This document shows positions 9,544-17,145 of a stretch of 64,000 nucleotides of DNA, piece by piece. The stretch comes from Bernardetia sp042180575. Lineage in GTDB: Bacteria; Bacteroidota; Bacteroidia; Cytophagales; Bernardetiaceae. Position 1 is the first letter of the stretch, and every line of letters starts with the position of its first letter. Both the position numbers and the translations under genes were made by a program. The stretch is taken from the NCBI RefSeq assembly GCF_042180575.1, contig NZ_CP170094.1, positions 1,798,001 to 1,862,000 on the forward strand, in the 5' to 3' direction. The notes under the pieces are model-generated. The model was not told the DNA's origin and did no database searches. It saw only the letters and a program-made list of their open reading frames with translations.

Positions 9544-10512
9544 ATGAATAAAGATTTTGAAGAAGTCATACATTTAATTTCAGATGCTAAAAACCAAACC
9601 AATTCTATTATAAATCGTGCTTTGGTAGAATTGTATTGGAAAGTTGGAAAATATGTTTCCCTAAAAACAGAAAATGTAGAAAATGCTAATGCTACAATAA
9701 AAGAGTTAGCTCAATATATAATGTATAGAGAACCTCATTTGAAAGGATTTAATGGACGTGGTTTGTGGCGAATGAAACAGTTTTATGAAGAATATTCTCA
9801 AAATTCGACGTTGTCACCACTGGTGACAACGATAAGCTGGACAAATAATTTACTCATTTTATCCAAAACAAAAACGGTAGAAGAAAAGGAGTTTTACATC
9901 AAAAAATGTATAAAAGAAAGGTACAGCAAACGAGAATTAGAAAGACAAATTGATAGTGCTTATTATGAAAGAACAATGCTTAGTAATACGCAAAGTAGCA
10001 TAACAGCAGAAGAACTTTATCCACGCATAAAGGAAGTTTTTTTGGATAATTATGTAGTAGAATTTTTGAATTTGAAAGATGATTTTTCTGAATTTGACTT
10101 ACAAAAATCTATTCTCAAACATCTCAAAAAATTTGTTTTAGAGTTTGGAAAAGATTTTTTATTGATAGATGAAGAGTACAAAGTACAGGTAGGAAATCAA
10201 GATTTTTATATTGACTTATTATTTTTTCATAGAGAATTACGTTGCTTGGTGGCTCTTGAACTCAAAATTACAGACTTCAAACCTGAATATTTAGGTAAAA
10301 TGAATTTCTATTTAGAAGCCTTAGACAGAAATGTAAAAAAGGAACACGAAAATCCAAGTGTAGGAATTATCCTTTGTAAAACTAAAGATAGTGAAGTAGT
10401 AGAATATGCACTTAGTAGAAACTTGTCTCCTACTTTAGTTTCTGAATACGAAACCAAATTATTAGATAAAAAAATACTTCAACAGAAATTACATGAACTA
10501 TTTGAAAATTAA
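9544..10512 (+). CDS. DUF1016 / YhcG-type PDDEXK nuclease
   Basis: The 322-residue protein has the DUF1016 N-terminal helical domain (about 1-150; GFNGRGLWRMKQFYEEY, ISWTNNLLIL) followed by a YhcG-type PDDEXK nuclease domain (about 170-320) with the expected acidic residues Asp224 (FYIDLLFFH) and Glu239-x-Lys241 (ALELK). Family members occur in restriction-modification and other mobile defence loci and are predicted DNA nucleases; the actual target here is unknown. The gene starts inside a duplicated copy of the 5' end of the following gene, and its ATG overlaps the stop of a 13-codon leader ORF, which suggests coupled translation. It carries a 23-bp palindrome in its coding sequence. Length is normal, so it is probably intact. 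Confidence 0.85.
   Translation: MNKDFEEVIHLISDAKNQTNSIINRALVELYWKVGKYVSLKTENVENANATIKELAQYIMYREPHLKGFNGRGLWRMKQFYEEYSQNSTLSPLVTTISWTNNLLILSKTKTVEEKEFYIKKCIKERYSKRELERQIDSAYYERTMLSNTQSSITAEELYPRIKEVFLDNYVVEFLNLKDDFSEFDLQKSILKHLKKFVLEFGKDFLLIDEEYKVQVGNQDFYIDLLFFHRELRCLVALELKITDFKPEYLGKMNFYLEALDRNVKKEHENPSVGIILCKTKDSEVVEYALSRNLSPTLVSEYETKLLDKKILQQKLHELFEN
9809..9831 (+). repeat. 23-bp palindrome inside DUF1016 coding sequence
   Basis: CGTTGTCACCA and TGGTGACAACG form perfect 11-bp arms around a single C. It shares the CACCA-S-TGGTG core with the intergenic palindromes at 6687 and 6723. It encodes the TLSPLVTT segment just before the conserved ISWTNN motif, so reading frame is preserved. Confidence 0.85.
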
Positions 10513-10517
10513 CCTTT

Positions 10518-10553
10518 AAAACATGCACCCACTAATCCAAAAAGCCCTAAATC
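10518..10553 (+). repeat. Direct repeat copy 2 (true 5' end of the small gene)
   Basis: Second copy of the 36-bp direct repeat; here it forms the intact start and first ten codons of the 70-residue gene. Together with 9505-9541 it exactly brackets the DUF1016 gene. Confidence 0.85.
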
Positions 10554-10735
10554 AATTAAATTCCAACAATTACAGAGGATATTTTGAAGAAATGGATATG
10601 ATTATTCCTTCTACTATGAGTACAAATTATCAAGAACTCAAAGGCTTTTTTGTAGCAGGAATAAAAAATGAAGAGTTTAAAGAAGCCTTGAATGTTTTTG
10701 CTTTGGAAGTGGATGGAAAGCTATATAAAAGCTAA
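10523..10735 (+). CDS. Small protein resembling an effector-associated domain (EAD)
   Basis: The 70-residue protein is soluble and predicted mostly helical: MHPLIQKALNQL, GYFEEMDMIIP, LKGFFVAGIKNEEFKEAL, VFALEVDGKL. The spacing of a short helix, a YFEEMD segment, and a KGFFVAG...F...L.VFA tail resembles the short effector-associated adaptor domains that occur fused to TIR, caspase or trypsin effectors in bacterial conflict systems. I infer that it could be a stand-alone adaptor for the nearby Roco-TIR protein, but the similarity is from memory and weak. It is followed by a strong hairpin terminator. Alternatively it is simply an uncharacterised small protein. Confidence 0.6.
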   Translation: MHPLIQKALNQLNSNNYRGYFEEMDMIIPSTMSTNYQELKGFFVAGIKNEEFKEALNVFALEVDGKLYKS

Positions 10736-10742
10736 TAAAAAA

Positions 10743-10785
10743 ACTGTCAAGACACTTTTAAAGTGTCAGACAGTTAGTTTTTTTG
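10743..10785 (+). terminator. Terminator hairpin after the Roco/DUF1016/EAD cluster
   Basis: The arms ACTGTC-A-AGACACTT and AAGTGTC-A-GACAGT form a strong stem, followed by TTAGTTTTTTT. It closes the plus-strand cluster 8 bp after the small gene stop. Confidence 0.8.
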
Positions 10786-10809
10786 AAACAAGAAGTTTTG
10801 CTTTTTAAA

Positions 10810-10837
10810 TTGTCTGACACTCTGAAGTGTCTGACAA
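10810..10837. terminator. Hairpin after DUF779 gene (minus) or bidirectional
   Basis: A perfect 12-bp inverted repeat, TTGTCTGACACT and AGTGTCTGACAA with loop CTGA, lies just past the stop of the minus-strand DUF779 gene. Its core GTCTGACACT is shared with the previous hairpin; it is followed on the minus strand by a T-rich stretch, so termination is likely in that direction. Confidence 0.7.
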
Positions 10838-10846
10838 TGAAAAATA

Positions 10847-11260
10847 TTACACTGCTGTTTCCTCCAAATATTCCTCTCCATTTTTGACAGGAATCAAATT
10901 TTGAGTTTCTTCTTCTGTAAAAAGTCTGGATTTTACAATAAAACGATAGCCCAAAGGAATCTCTAACGAAAAACTAGAACCTCGTCCTTCTGTAACATCA
11001 ATCGTAAGATGCGTATGTTTCCAATAATCAAATTGAGATTGGTTCATAAAAAAATCGCAGCCGTGAATCGTTCCGACCCAAACATCATTTGAACCGACTT
11101 TAAACTCTCCTTTTGCAAAGCACATAGGCTGTGAGCCATCACAACAACCTCCACTTTGATGGAACATTAGCTCTCCATTTTCTTCTCTTAACTCATCAAT
11201 AATTTTTTTAGCCGAATCAGTTGCAATAACTCTTTGTGTATTTTCTGATGTATTTTTCAT
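10847..11260 (-). CDS. DUF779 family protein
   Basis: The 137-residue protein carries the DUF779 hallmark MFHQSGGCCDGSQPMC (Cys-Cys pair plus a later Cys) and the FFMNQSQFDYW and GRGSSFSLE motifs. DUF779 proteins are almost always encoded next to NAD-dependent aldehyde dehydrogenases of the acetaldehyde type, as here, and may bind metal or assist that enzyme; biochemical role unproven. It lies 214 bp downstream of the dehydrogenase on the same strand, separated by two dispersed hairpin elements. Start ATG at 11260. Confidence 0.88.
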   Translation of the reverse strand: MKNTSENTQRVIATDSAKKIIDELREENGELMFHQSGGCCDGSQPMCFAKGEFKVGSNDVWVGTIHGCDFFMNQSQFDYWKHTHLTIDVTEGRGSSFSLEIPLGYRFIVKSRLFTEEETQNLIPVKNGEEYLEETAV

Positions 11261-11301
11261 AATTGTTTTATTTTTTAATTTTATGTGATAAAGCCCTAGC
11301 C

Positions 11302-11325
11302 GTTGTCGGTGTCTCCACCGACGAC
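11302..11325. repeat. Dispersed hairpin, GTTGTCGGTG family
   Basis: GTTGTCGGTG and CACCGACGAC form a stem with a TCTC loop (one G-T pair). The same architecture with compensating changes is at 29779-29802 and a degenerate copy at 17069-17094. Both full copies are followed by a CCTCC-containing tail. Confidence 0.8.
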
Positions 11326-11344
11326 AAAAACACCTCCTATAGCT

Positions 11345-11394
11345 GAAAACTAAAGTTTTCGGTACATTGTTCTCACGCTAAAGCGTAAGCTACA
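11345..11394. repeat. Two CTAAAG-loop hairpins
   Basis: GAAAACTAAAGTTTTC (11345-11360) and the CTCACGCTAAAGCGTAAGC element (11372-11390, continuing GCTACA) both form stems around an AA loop. The second recurs at 14331-14353 and 60435-60459. Confidence 0.75.
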
Positions 11395-11474
11395 TTTTAT
11401 AGCAAAACCCTAAGGCTCTTTGAAGATTCTTAGGGTTTAATAAATAGTTGGTTGAAATTTTTATTTTTAAATTC

Positions 11475-12995
11475 TTAAAAGAAACCTAATGCTTTCTTGT
11501 CATAAGAAATAAGCATATTTTTGTTTTGGCGATAATGACTCAGCATCATTTTGTGATTTTCTCTACCAAAACCAGACTTTTTGTAACCTCCAAATGGTGC
11601 ATGAGCAGGATAATTATGGTAACAGTTTACCCAAACACGACCTGCTTGTATAGCACGAGGAACGTTATACAGTTCGTGGGCATCTCTCGTCCAAACACCT
11701 GCACCAAGTCCATAAAGCGTATCATTTGCAATTTCAATCGCTTCTTCGGTATTTTTGAAAGTAGTTACACAAAGAACAGGTCCAAAAATTTCTTCTTGGA
11801 AAACTCTCATTTTATTGTGTCCCTTTAATATAGTTGGTTGAATATAATATCCGTCTTTTAGTCCGTCGACATATTTGGCTGCGCCACCTGTCAATACTTC
11901 TGCACCCTCTTCTTTTCCAATTTCTAAGTAGGATAATATTTTTTCGTATTGGTCTTTTGAAGCTTGTGCACCCATCATTGTCGAATCATCTAATGGATGT
12001 CCCATTTTGATTTTTTCGGTTCTTTCAATGACTCTTTCTATAAATTTATCATAAATATCTTCGTGTACAAGCAATCTTGAAGGACACGTACAAATTTCAC
12101 CTTGATTTAAGGCAAACATAACAGCACCTTCCAAACATTTATCAAAAAATTCGTCGTCGGCATCCATTACACTAGGGAAAAATACATTTGGCGATTTTCC
12201 ACCTAATTCCATCGTTACAGGAATGATATTTTCAGATGCATATTGCATAATCAAACGTCCTGTTGTTGTTTCTCCTGTGAAAGAAACTTTTGCTACTCGT
12301 GGCGAACTTGCCAACGGTTTTCCTGCTTCTACCCCAAAACCAGAAACGATATTCACAACACCTTTAGGAAGTACATCTTTAATCAAATCCATAAAAATCA
12401 AGATTCCGACAGGCGTTTGTTCAGCAGGTTTCATAACCACACAACAACCAGCAGCCAAAGCTGGTGCAAGTTTCCAAGTTGCCATTAAAAGAGGGAAATT
12501 CCAAGGAATAATTTGCCCCACCACACCTAATGGCTCATCAATATTCATTGAAACTGTGTTTTGGTCTAGTTCTGCAACACTTCCCTCTTCGGCACGAATC
12601 ACACCAGCGAAATAACGAAAATGGTCAATACAAAGTGGTAAATCAGCAGCTTTTGTTTCTCTGACAGCTTTGCCGTTATCCACCGTTTCAATAGTAGCTA
12701 GATACTCTAAATTCTGTTCCATAATATCAGCTATTTTGAGCATAATATTACTTCTTTCAGTAGCTGATGTTTTAGACCAAGTTTTGAATGCTTCGTGAGC
12801 TGCATCAAGAGCCAAATCTACGTCCTCTTTGCTAGAACGAGCAATTTTTGTGATAACTTCTCCACTTACTGGCGAGATATTATCAAAATATTTTCCTTTA
12901 ACAGGAGAAGTCCATTCTCCATTTATAAAATTATCATAGCGTTCCTTAAACTTTGGAAAAGCTAATTTATTAGTTACTTCTGTTGTAGTTTCCAT
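11475..12995 (-). CDS. NAD-dependent aldehyde dehydrogenase (acetaldehyde type)
   Basis: The 506-residue protein is a full-length ALDH superfamily member: NAD-binding VGQIIPWNFPLLMATWKLAPAL, general-base Glu in MELGGKSPNVFF, catalytic Cys in NQGEICTCPSR and the C-terminal PFGGYKKSGFGRE. The CTCPSR context is typical of AcoD/ExaC-like acetaldehyde dehydrogenases. It oxidises short aldehydes to acids in the cytoplasm. It is divergent from an AraC-family gene and upstream of DUF779; the intergenic region holds a tandem 14-bp operator, so regulation by that AraC protein in response to an aldehyde or alcohol is likely. Confidence 0.92.
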   Translation of the reverse strand: METTTEVTNKLAFPKFKERYDNFINGEWTSPVKGKYFDNISPVSGEVITKIARSSKEDVDLALDAAHEAFKTWSKTSATERSNIMLKIADIMEQNLEYLATIETVDNGKAVRETKAADLPLCIDHFRYFAGVIRAEEGSVAELDQNTVSMNIDEPLGVVGQIIPWNFPLLMATWKLAPALAAGCCVVMKPAEQTPVGILIFMDLIKDVLPKGVVNIVSGFGVEAGKPLASSPRVAKVSFTGETTTGRLIMQYASENIIPVTMELGGKSPNVFFPSVMDADDEFFDKCLEGAVMFALNQGEICTCPSRLLVHEDIYDKFIERVIERTEKIKMGHPLDDSTMMGAQASKDQYEKILSYLEIGKEEGAEVLTGGAAKYVDGLKDGYYIQPTILKGHNKMRVFQEEIFGPVLCVTTFKNTEEAIEIANDTLYGLGAGVWTRDAHELYNVPRAIQAGRVWVNCYHNYPAHAPFGGYKKSGFGRENHKMMLSHYRQNKNMLISYDKKALGFF

Positions 12996-13136
12996 AATTA
13001 AAAAATGATTATTTGTGTGTAAAAAATTAATTTATAAGCATACAATACTGAGAAAAATTAGAGTGAAAAGTTATTTCTCTCTTAAAAAGTCTTATTTTCT
13101 TTTACAAATTTAAAACATAAATAATCCCTTCCTTTT

Positions 13137-13171
13137 TAGTATTCTATCAAAACTTTATAGTATTCTATCAA
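13137..13171. promoter_or_regulatory. Tandem AraC-type operator
   Basis: Two identical 14-bp copies of TAGTATTCTATCAA start at 13137 and 13158, i.e. 21 bp (two helical turns) apart, between the divergent aldehyde dehydrogenase and AraC genes. Same-face direct repeats of this kind are the usual binding site of an AraC-family dimer. Confidence 0.8.
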
Positions 13172-13277
13172 TCATTCCAACAAATAAAATTTGTCAAAAA
13201 TTGATTATCTTGTACTATATTTAAAATATCACTCCAATAAAAACACACAAACAATTATCTAATTTATCTTATCAATT

Positions 13278-14264
13278 ATGGAAACTTCCTTAAAATCATC
13301 TTTATTTATTCCAAAAAAACAGAACCTTACTTCATATAATAATCTTCAAACGCTTGTCGAAAATCGTTCAAGTTTTAATCTTCCCAACTTTGAGCTAAAT
13401 CTTTTCGAAACGCATCAAAAAAGCAAAAAAGTAAGTCTAATTTTTGATACTTTGACAGTAACAGCTATGATTCGTGGAAAAAAAGTAATGCAATCTTTTG
13501 AAAACATTAATCATTATAAAGAAATAAAAAATACCAAAACAGAATTTGATTATTTACCTGGAGAAAGTGTGATTGTTCCAGCCAATGAAGAAATGATAAT
13601 TGATTTTCCAGAAGCAGACGAAAAAAATCCTACTCAGTGTTTGGCGATTGCAATTGATAATGAAAAAATAAAATCTACTTTAGAAACACTCAACAATCAG
13701 TTTCCAAAACTAGAAACACCACAAAATAAGAACGGAAATTGGACACTAGAAAACCCAGATTATCATTTAAAAAATAATGCAGAGTTAAAGAATGTCATTG
13801 ATAGAATTACGCATATTTCACTAGGAAAAAGTGAAGCTAAAAATTTATTGGCTGACCTTGCGTTACAAGAGCTTTTAATCCGAATTATGCAAACACAAGC
13901 ACGTAATTTGATTTTTGAAGAATACAAAAAATACAGTTCTCAAAATCGTTTTGCTTTTGTGATAGAATATGTAGAAACGCATTTGGAAGAACAAATAACA
14001 GTAGAAAAATTGAGTAAACTAGCTTGTATGAGCGAATCCAATTTTTATAAAGCCTTCAAAAGAGAATTTGGAATTACGCCTGTCGAATATATTTTGAAAC
14101 AGAGAATCAGCCTTGCAAAAAAATTATTAACCAATATGAAATTGAGTGTAACTGATGTTTGTTATAAAGCTGGTTTTAATAGTTTGAGTTATTTTAGTGT
14201 TTTATTTAAAAAGTATGCAGACCAATCGCCTAGTGAGTTTAGAAAATCTTTTTTTGGGAAGTAG
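13278..14264 (+). CDS. AraC-family transcriptional regulator
   Basis: The 328-residue protein has an N-terminal AraC_N-like sensing region (about 1-200; LPGESVIVPANEEMIIDFPEAD) and a C-terminal double helix-turn-helix (about 225-325; KLSKLACMSESNFYKAFKREFG and VTDVCYKAGFNSLSYFSVLFKKY). It probably activates the divergent aldehyde dehydrogenase operon through the tandem site at 13137-13171. The inducer is not predictable from sequence but related regulators respond to aldehydes or alcohols. Start ATG at 13278. Confidence 0.9.
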   Translation: METSLKSSLFIPKKQNLTSYNNLQTLVENRSSFNLPNFELNLFETHQKSKKVSLIFDTLTVTAMIRGKKVMQSFENINHYKEIKNTKTEFDYLPGESVIVPANEEMIIDFPEADEKNPTQCLAIAIDNEKIKSTLETLNNQFPKLETPQNKNGNWTLENPDYHLKNNAELKNVIDRITHISLGKSEAKNLLADLALQELLIRIMQTQARNLIFEEYKKYSSQNRFAFVIEYVETHLEEQITVEKLSKLACMSESNFYKAFKREFGITPVEYILKQRISLAKKLLTNMKLSVTDVCYKAGFNSLSYFSVLFKKYADQSPSEFRKSFFGK

Positions 14265-14330
14265 TTTAAGAATAGAAAAGCTGTGTTTTTGGCACACAGA
14301 GCTAGATGAAAATTTTAAACAGACTATTTT

Positions 14331-14353
14331 CTCACGCTAAAGTGTAAGCTACA
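14331..14353. repeat. CTAAAG-loop hairpin, copy 2
   Basis: CTCACGCTAAAGTGTAAGCT followed by ACA closely matches 11372-11394. It lies between the convergent AraC and ATL genes; a separate stem, CTGTGT and CACACAG, is at 14281-14300. Confidence 0.75.
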
Positions 14354-14356
14354 GAA

Positions 14357-14707
14357 TTAAATTAACACTTCAGGATTCCAAAATACTTTTTCAAAATCTT
14401 GGATTTGGTGGTCTTCTACTTTTATATTCTCGGCTTCTAAAAGCTCTTGCATTGTTGTAGGAGTTTCGAAGTGATGTCTTCCTGTCAGAAGTCCGTTTCT
14501 GTTTACTACTCTGTGTGCTGGGATTTTTATTTCATTTTGACTTTCTCTAGTCTGATTTATTACTTGACAGTTATTCATTACCCAGCCTACCATTCTTGCA
14601 CCTCTTGTGTGTCCCAAAAATTTGGCAATCGTTCCATAAGAAGTTACTCGTCCTTTTGGGATTTGTAAAACTACATCTATTACGTCTTCTTGGAAAGTGG
14701 TTTTCAT
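14357..14707 (-). CDS. Alkyltransferase-like (ATL) MGMT-family protein
   Basis: The 116-residue protein is the DNA-binding domain of O6-methylguanine methyltransferases (IPKGRVTSYGTIAKFLG, ARMVGWVMNN) but the active-site Pro-Cys-His-Arg motif is Pro-Ala-His-Arg (IPAHRVVNRNG). Without the acceptor Cys it cannot dealkylate; ATL proteins instead bind O6-alkylguanine and hand lesions to nucleotide excision repair. UvrC of that pathway is elsewhere in the window. Single gene with ATG at 14707. Confidence 0.9.
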   Translation of the reverse strand: MKTTFQEDVIDVVLQIPKGRVTSYGTIAKFLGHTRGARMVGWVMNNCQVINQTRESQNEIKIPAHRVVNRNGLLTGRHHFETPTTMQELLEAENIKVEDHQIQDFEKVFWNPEVLI

Positions 14708-14767
14708 AGTATTATTATTTCCAAACCTATGCGATTTTTAAAAACTGTATAGGTTTATTTTATTTTT

Positions 14768-16882
14768 CTAAGTAAAGCTAATCCCAGCATCAAGTACTTT
14801 TTGAGGACGCTCTCTTACTCTTTTGTCTGTTGCATTCTTAACAATAGTCTGAATTACTCGTTTTTCATCGATATTTTTTAGTGCAGCTAATGAACGAATT
14901 CCTGTTTCTTTCATGACCTGTTCTATAGCTGGCGCAAAAATACGCAATGCTCCTGTAAGCCCTTGATTTACAGCCAAATCTATCAGAACAGTTATTCCTC
15001 CTGCCGAATTAATGAAGTCTGTTACAGGTTCACGATTTACATCAACTCCATTTGCATTCAATGAAATTTTGGCTCTAAGTGCAGGTTTAACATATTCTTG
15101 AACGGCTGCCAAAACTTGTAATTTAGCAACTTCTATATTTTGTCCGGCTCTTACAAATACGCCATGTAAAATTTTATCAGCACGAATATATTTTTCGGCA
15201 TCTGTTCCTTTATAACGCTTTCCATCTGGAGTAAATACAACCATATCTACAGGTTTGTATCTATCATTTTGGTAGGTATATTCCACATCAATTCCGAATC
15301 TTCCAAAGGCTTCTTCAAACAAAGAAGGGTTTCTATCTTTTATGAGTGCCATCATATTTGGAAATGTTCCTCCTCCTGTTGCACCTGCAAACTGAATAAA
15401 TCCGAAAGAAAAAGCTGCCTTGTCATAACTATTTATGGCATCAAACTTTCCTTCATTTTTAGATACAAATTCTAATGACTCGGCAAGCTGACGAGAAAGA
15501 CCAACACTTTCATAATAAGAAGCTGGAATATCGTGAATAACTGTTCCAGAATACGAAACGCCATACGGATAGACACTATAACCACTTCGTACAAAATTAG
15601 AAAAACTAACTTTTTGTAAATTATTTAGATGGTCTTTGTAAGTAATATTATAAGTGGTATGTTCTCTTAAAAGTTTATAGGTTACATCATTTGGATTAAT
15701 AAGTCCACTAGAATAACCTGAAGCACCAATTAAAGAAGATTTTCCTGCCCACCAATCAATTTTATTTCTTCTTTGGAAATTATCAATCGCTGAAATAGTA
15801 GCTTGAATTTGAGAAAGCCCAGCAACTGAATTCATATAATCTAACTGAACAAAACGTCGTTGTACTTTTTCCACATCAGCTTGACGGTTTGCACCACCAC
15901 GCCCAACGCTTGCAGAAAGTCCACTTCCAAAAATCTGAACTCCATTTATTGCATCAAGATTGATTACTTCTTTTTTGTTTTGTTCGTATTTTGAAATATT
16001 TCCCGTTTGAGAAACAGAAGAAGAATTGTCCTTTCCATCTCCAATACTTGTATCTACATTACTACTTCCACTTCCGACATTATTATTACTTGAACTATAA
16101 TTTGTTGTTTTGGCTTCTTTTGTAATCATCAAACGCTGTCCTAATGAAAGTGCATTTGAGCTAAGTCCGTTACTTTCTTTAATATCTTGAACACTTACAT
16201 TATATGCCATCGCAATTCTATACAAAGAATCTCCTGATACAACGGTATGATAAATAATTTTTGGTGCTGCTTGAGTAGGTTGAGGATTCTGAACAGGAGC
16301 AGCTTGAGAAGCAACTTCTGGCTTTTCTTCCAAATAAAGCATCTGACCAATACGTAGAATATTACTTGTTAGATTATTTATACTTTTTATTTCATTTACT
16401 GAAACTCCTACTTTTTGAGAAACTCGCCACATACTATCTCCAGCCTGCACAACATAACTCGGACGAGGCGTAAAAACAGGAGCTTTTACAACCGTTGGCG
16501 AATTTGTTTGAATAGTAGGAGTAACAGTGGGAGCTTCATAACTACTTCCACCACTAATACGAAGCTGTTGTCCTAGTGAAAGGGCATTAGACGTAAGATT
16601 ATTTAAGGCTTTTATTTCATTCACTGACATATTTAGCCTTGTAGCAATTCTCCAAAGTGAATCTCCAGCTTGTACTGTGTAAAAAGAAGTGTTGGGAGAA
16701 GATGCAGCAGCCGTATTTCCCCCATAAGAAGGAGAATCTATACTTACCTGCAAACGCTGACCTAATGAAAGACTAGCATCTGACATATTATTAATTTTTC
16801 GGATGTCATCTACCGAAATTTGATATTGCCTAGAAATTCCCCAAAGTGTGTCCCCACTCTGTACAGTATGATAAGTTGCCAT
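14768..16882 (-). CDS. Four-LysM protein with peptidoglycan-binding-like and lysozyme-like domains
   Basis: The 704-residue protein has four LysM modules (about 3-46, 67-110, 142-184 and 211-253), Ser/Asn linkers, a peptidoglycan-binding-like segment (about 330-400; VEKVQRRFVQLDYM) and a C-terminal domain whose EFVSKNEGKFDAINSY...SFGFIQFAG region (Glu477) resembles the catalytic helix and hairpin of lysozyme-fold glycosidases. It should bind and perhaps cleave peptidoglycan or chitin. Unusually the first LysM starts at residue 3, with no signal peptide, and no upstream in-frame start rescues one. Export route is therefore unclear. Confidence 0.75.
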   Translation of the reverse strand: MATYHTVQSGDTLWGISRQYQISVDDIRKINNMSDASLSLGQRLQVSIDSPSYGGNTAAASSPNTSFYTVQAGDSLWRIATRLNMSVNEIKALNNLTSNALSLGQQLRISGGSSYEAPTVTPTIQTNSPTVVKAPVFTPRPSYVVQAGDSMWRVSQKVGVSVNEIKSINNLTSNILRIGQMLYLEEKPEVASQAAPVQNPQPTQAAPKIIYHTVVSGDSLYRIAMAYNVSVQDIKESNGLSSNALSLGQRLMITKEAKTTNYSSSNNNVGSGSSNVDTSIGDGKDNSSSVSQTGNISKYEQNKKEVINLDAINGVQIFGSGLSASVGRGGANRQADVEKVQRRFVQLDYMNSVAGLSQIQATISAIDNFQRRNKIDWWAGKSSLIGASGYSSGLINPNDVTYKLLREHTTYNITYKDHLNNLQKVSFSNFVRSGYSVYPYGVSYSGTVIHDIPASYYESVGLSRQLAESLEFVSKNEGKFDAINSYDKAAFSFGFIQFAGATGGGTFPNMMALIKDRNPSLFEEAFGRFGIDVEYTYQNDRYKPVDMVVFTPDGKRYKGTDAEKYIRADKILHGVFVRAGQNIEVAKLQVLAAVQEYVKPALRAKISLNANGVDVNREPVTDFINSAGGITVLIDLAVNQGLTGALRIFAPAIEQVMKETGIRSLAALKNIDEKRVIQTIVKNATDKRVRERPQKVLDAGISFT

Positions 16883-17068
16883 TCAAAAAGTAGTATGAGT
16901 TGTCTAATAAGTTGTCTGAATAATATTCCTTGTGGTAAGATACACAAATTTTTGTTTTTTGAGAATAGAATTTTGATTTTGTATTGATTTATACAAATTT
17001 ATCTAAAAAAAGTCTTTCATTTCAAACCTAATTGTTGGAAGACTGTTTTGATAAAGTGTTATGACTAT

Positions 17069-17094
17069 TGTCGTTGGTGGAAATACCAAAAACA
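17069..17094. repeat. Degenerate hairpin of the GTTGTCGGTG family
   Basis: TTGTCGTTGGTGG followed by a 4-base loop and TACCAAAAAC is the reverse-orientation relative of the elements at 11302 and 29779, with a decayed second arm. Confidence 0.5.
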
Positions 17095-17110
17095 GTAAGT
17101 ATTTGACACA

Positions 17111-17145
17111 TTTACCGTTTACAATTCATAATTTACAATTCAAAA
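17111..17145 (+). repeat. Heptamer leader repeat (TTTACAA type)
   Basis: Five 7-bp units, TTTACCG, TTTACAA, TTCATAA, TTTACAA and TTCAAAA, run without a gap into the ATG of the DUF2461 gene at 17146. Confidence 0.75.

Noticed and set aside
9505..10553. Insertion sequence around the nuclease gene
   Set aside because: No transposase or terminal inverted repeats; the repeated sequence is the start of the neighbouring gene, too long and one-sided for a usual target duplication.
11531..12615. Open frames on the opposite strand of the aldehyde dehydrogenase
   Set aside because: They overlap a strongly supported gene and have no recognisable features.
14768..16882. Phage endolysin in a prophage
   Set aside because: No head, tail or integrase genes nearby; four LysM modules fit chromosomal envelope proteins.
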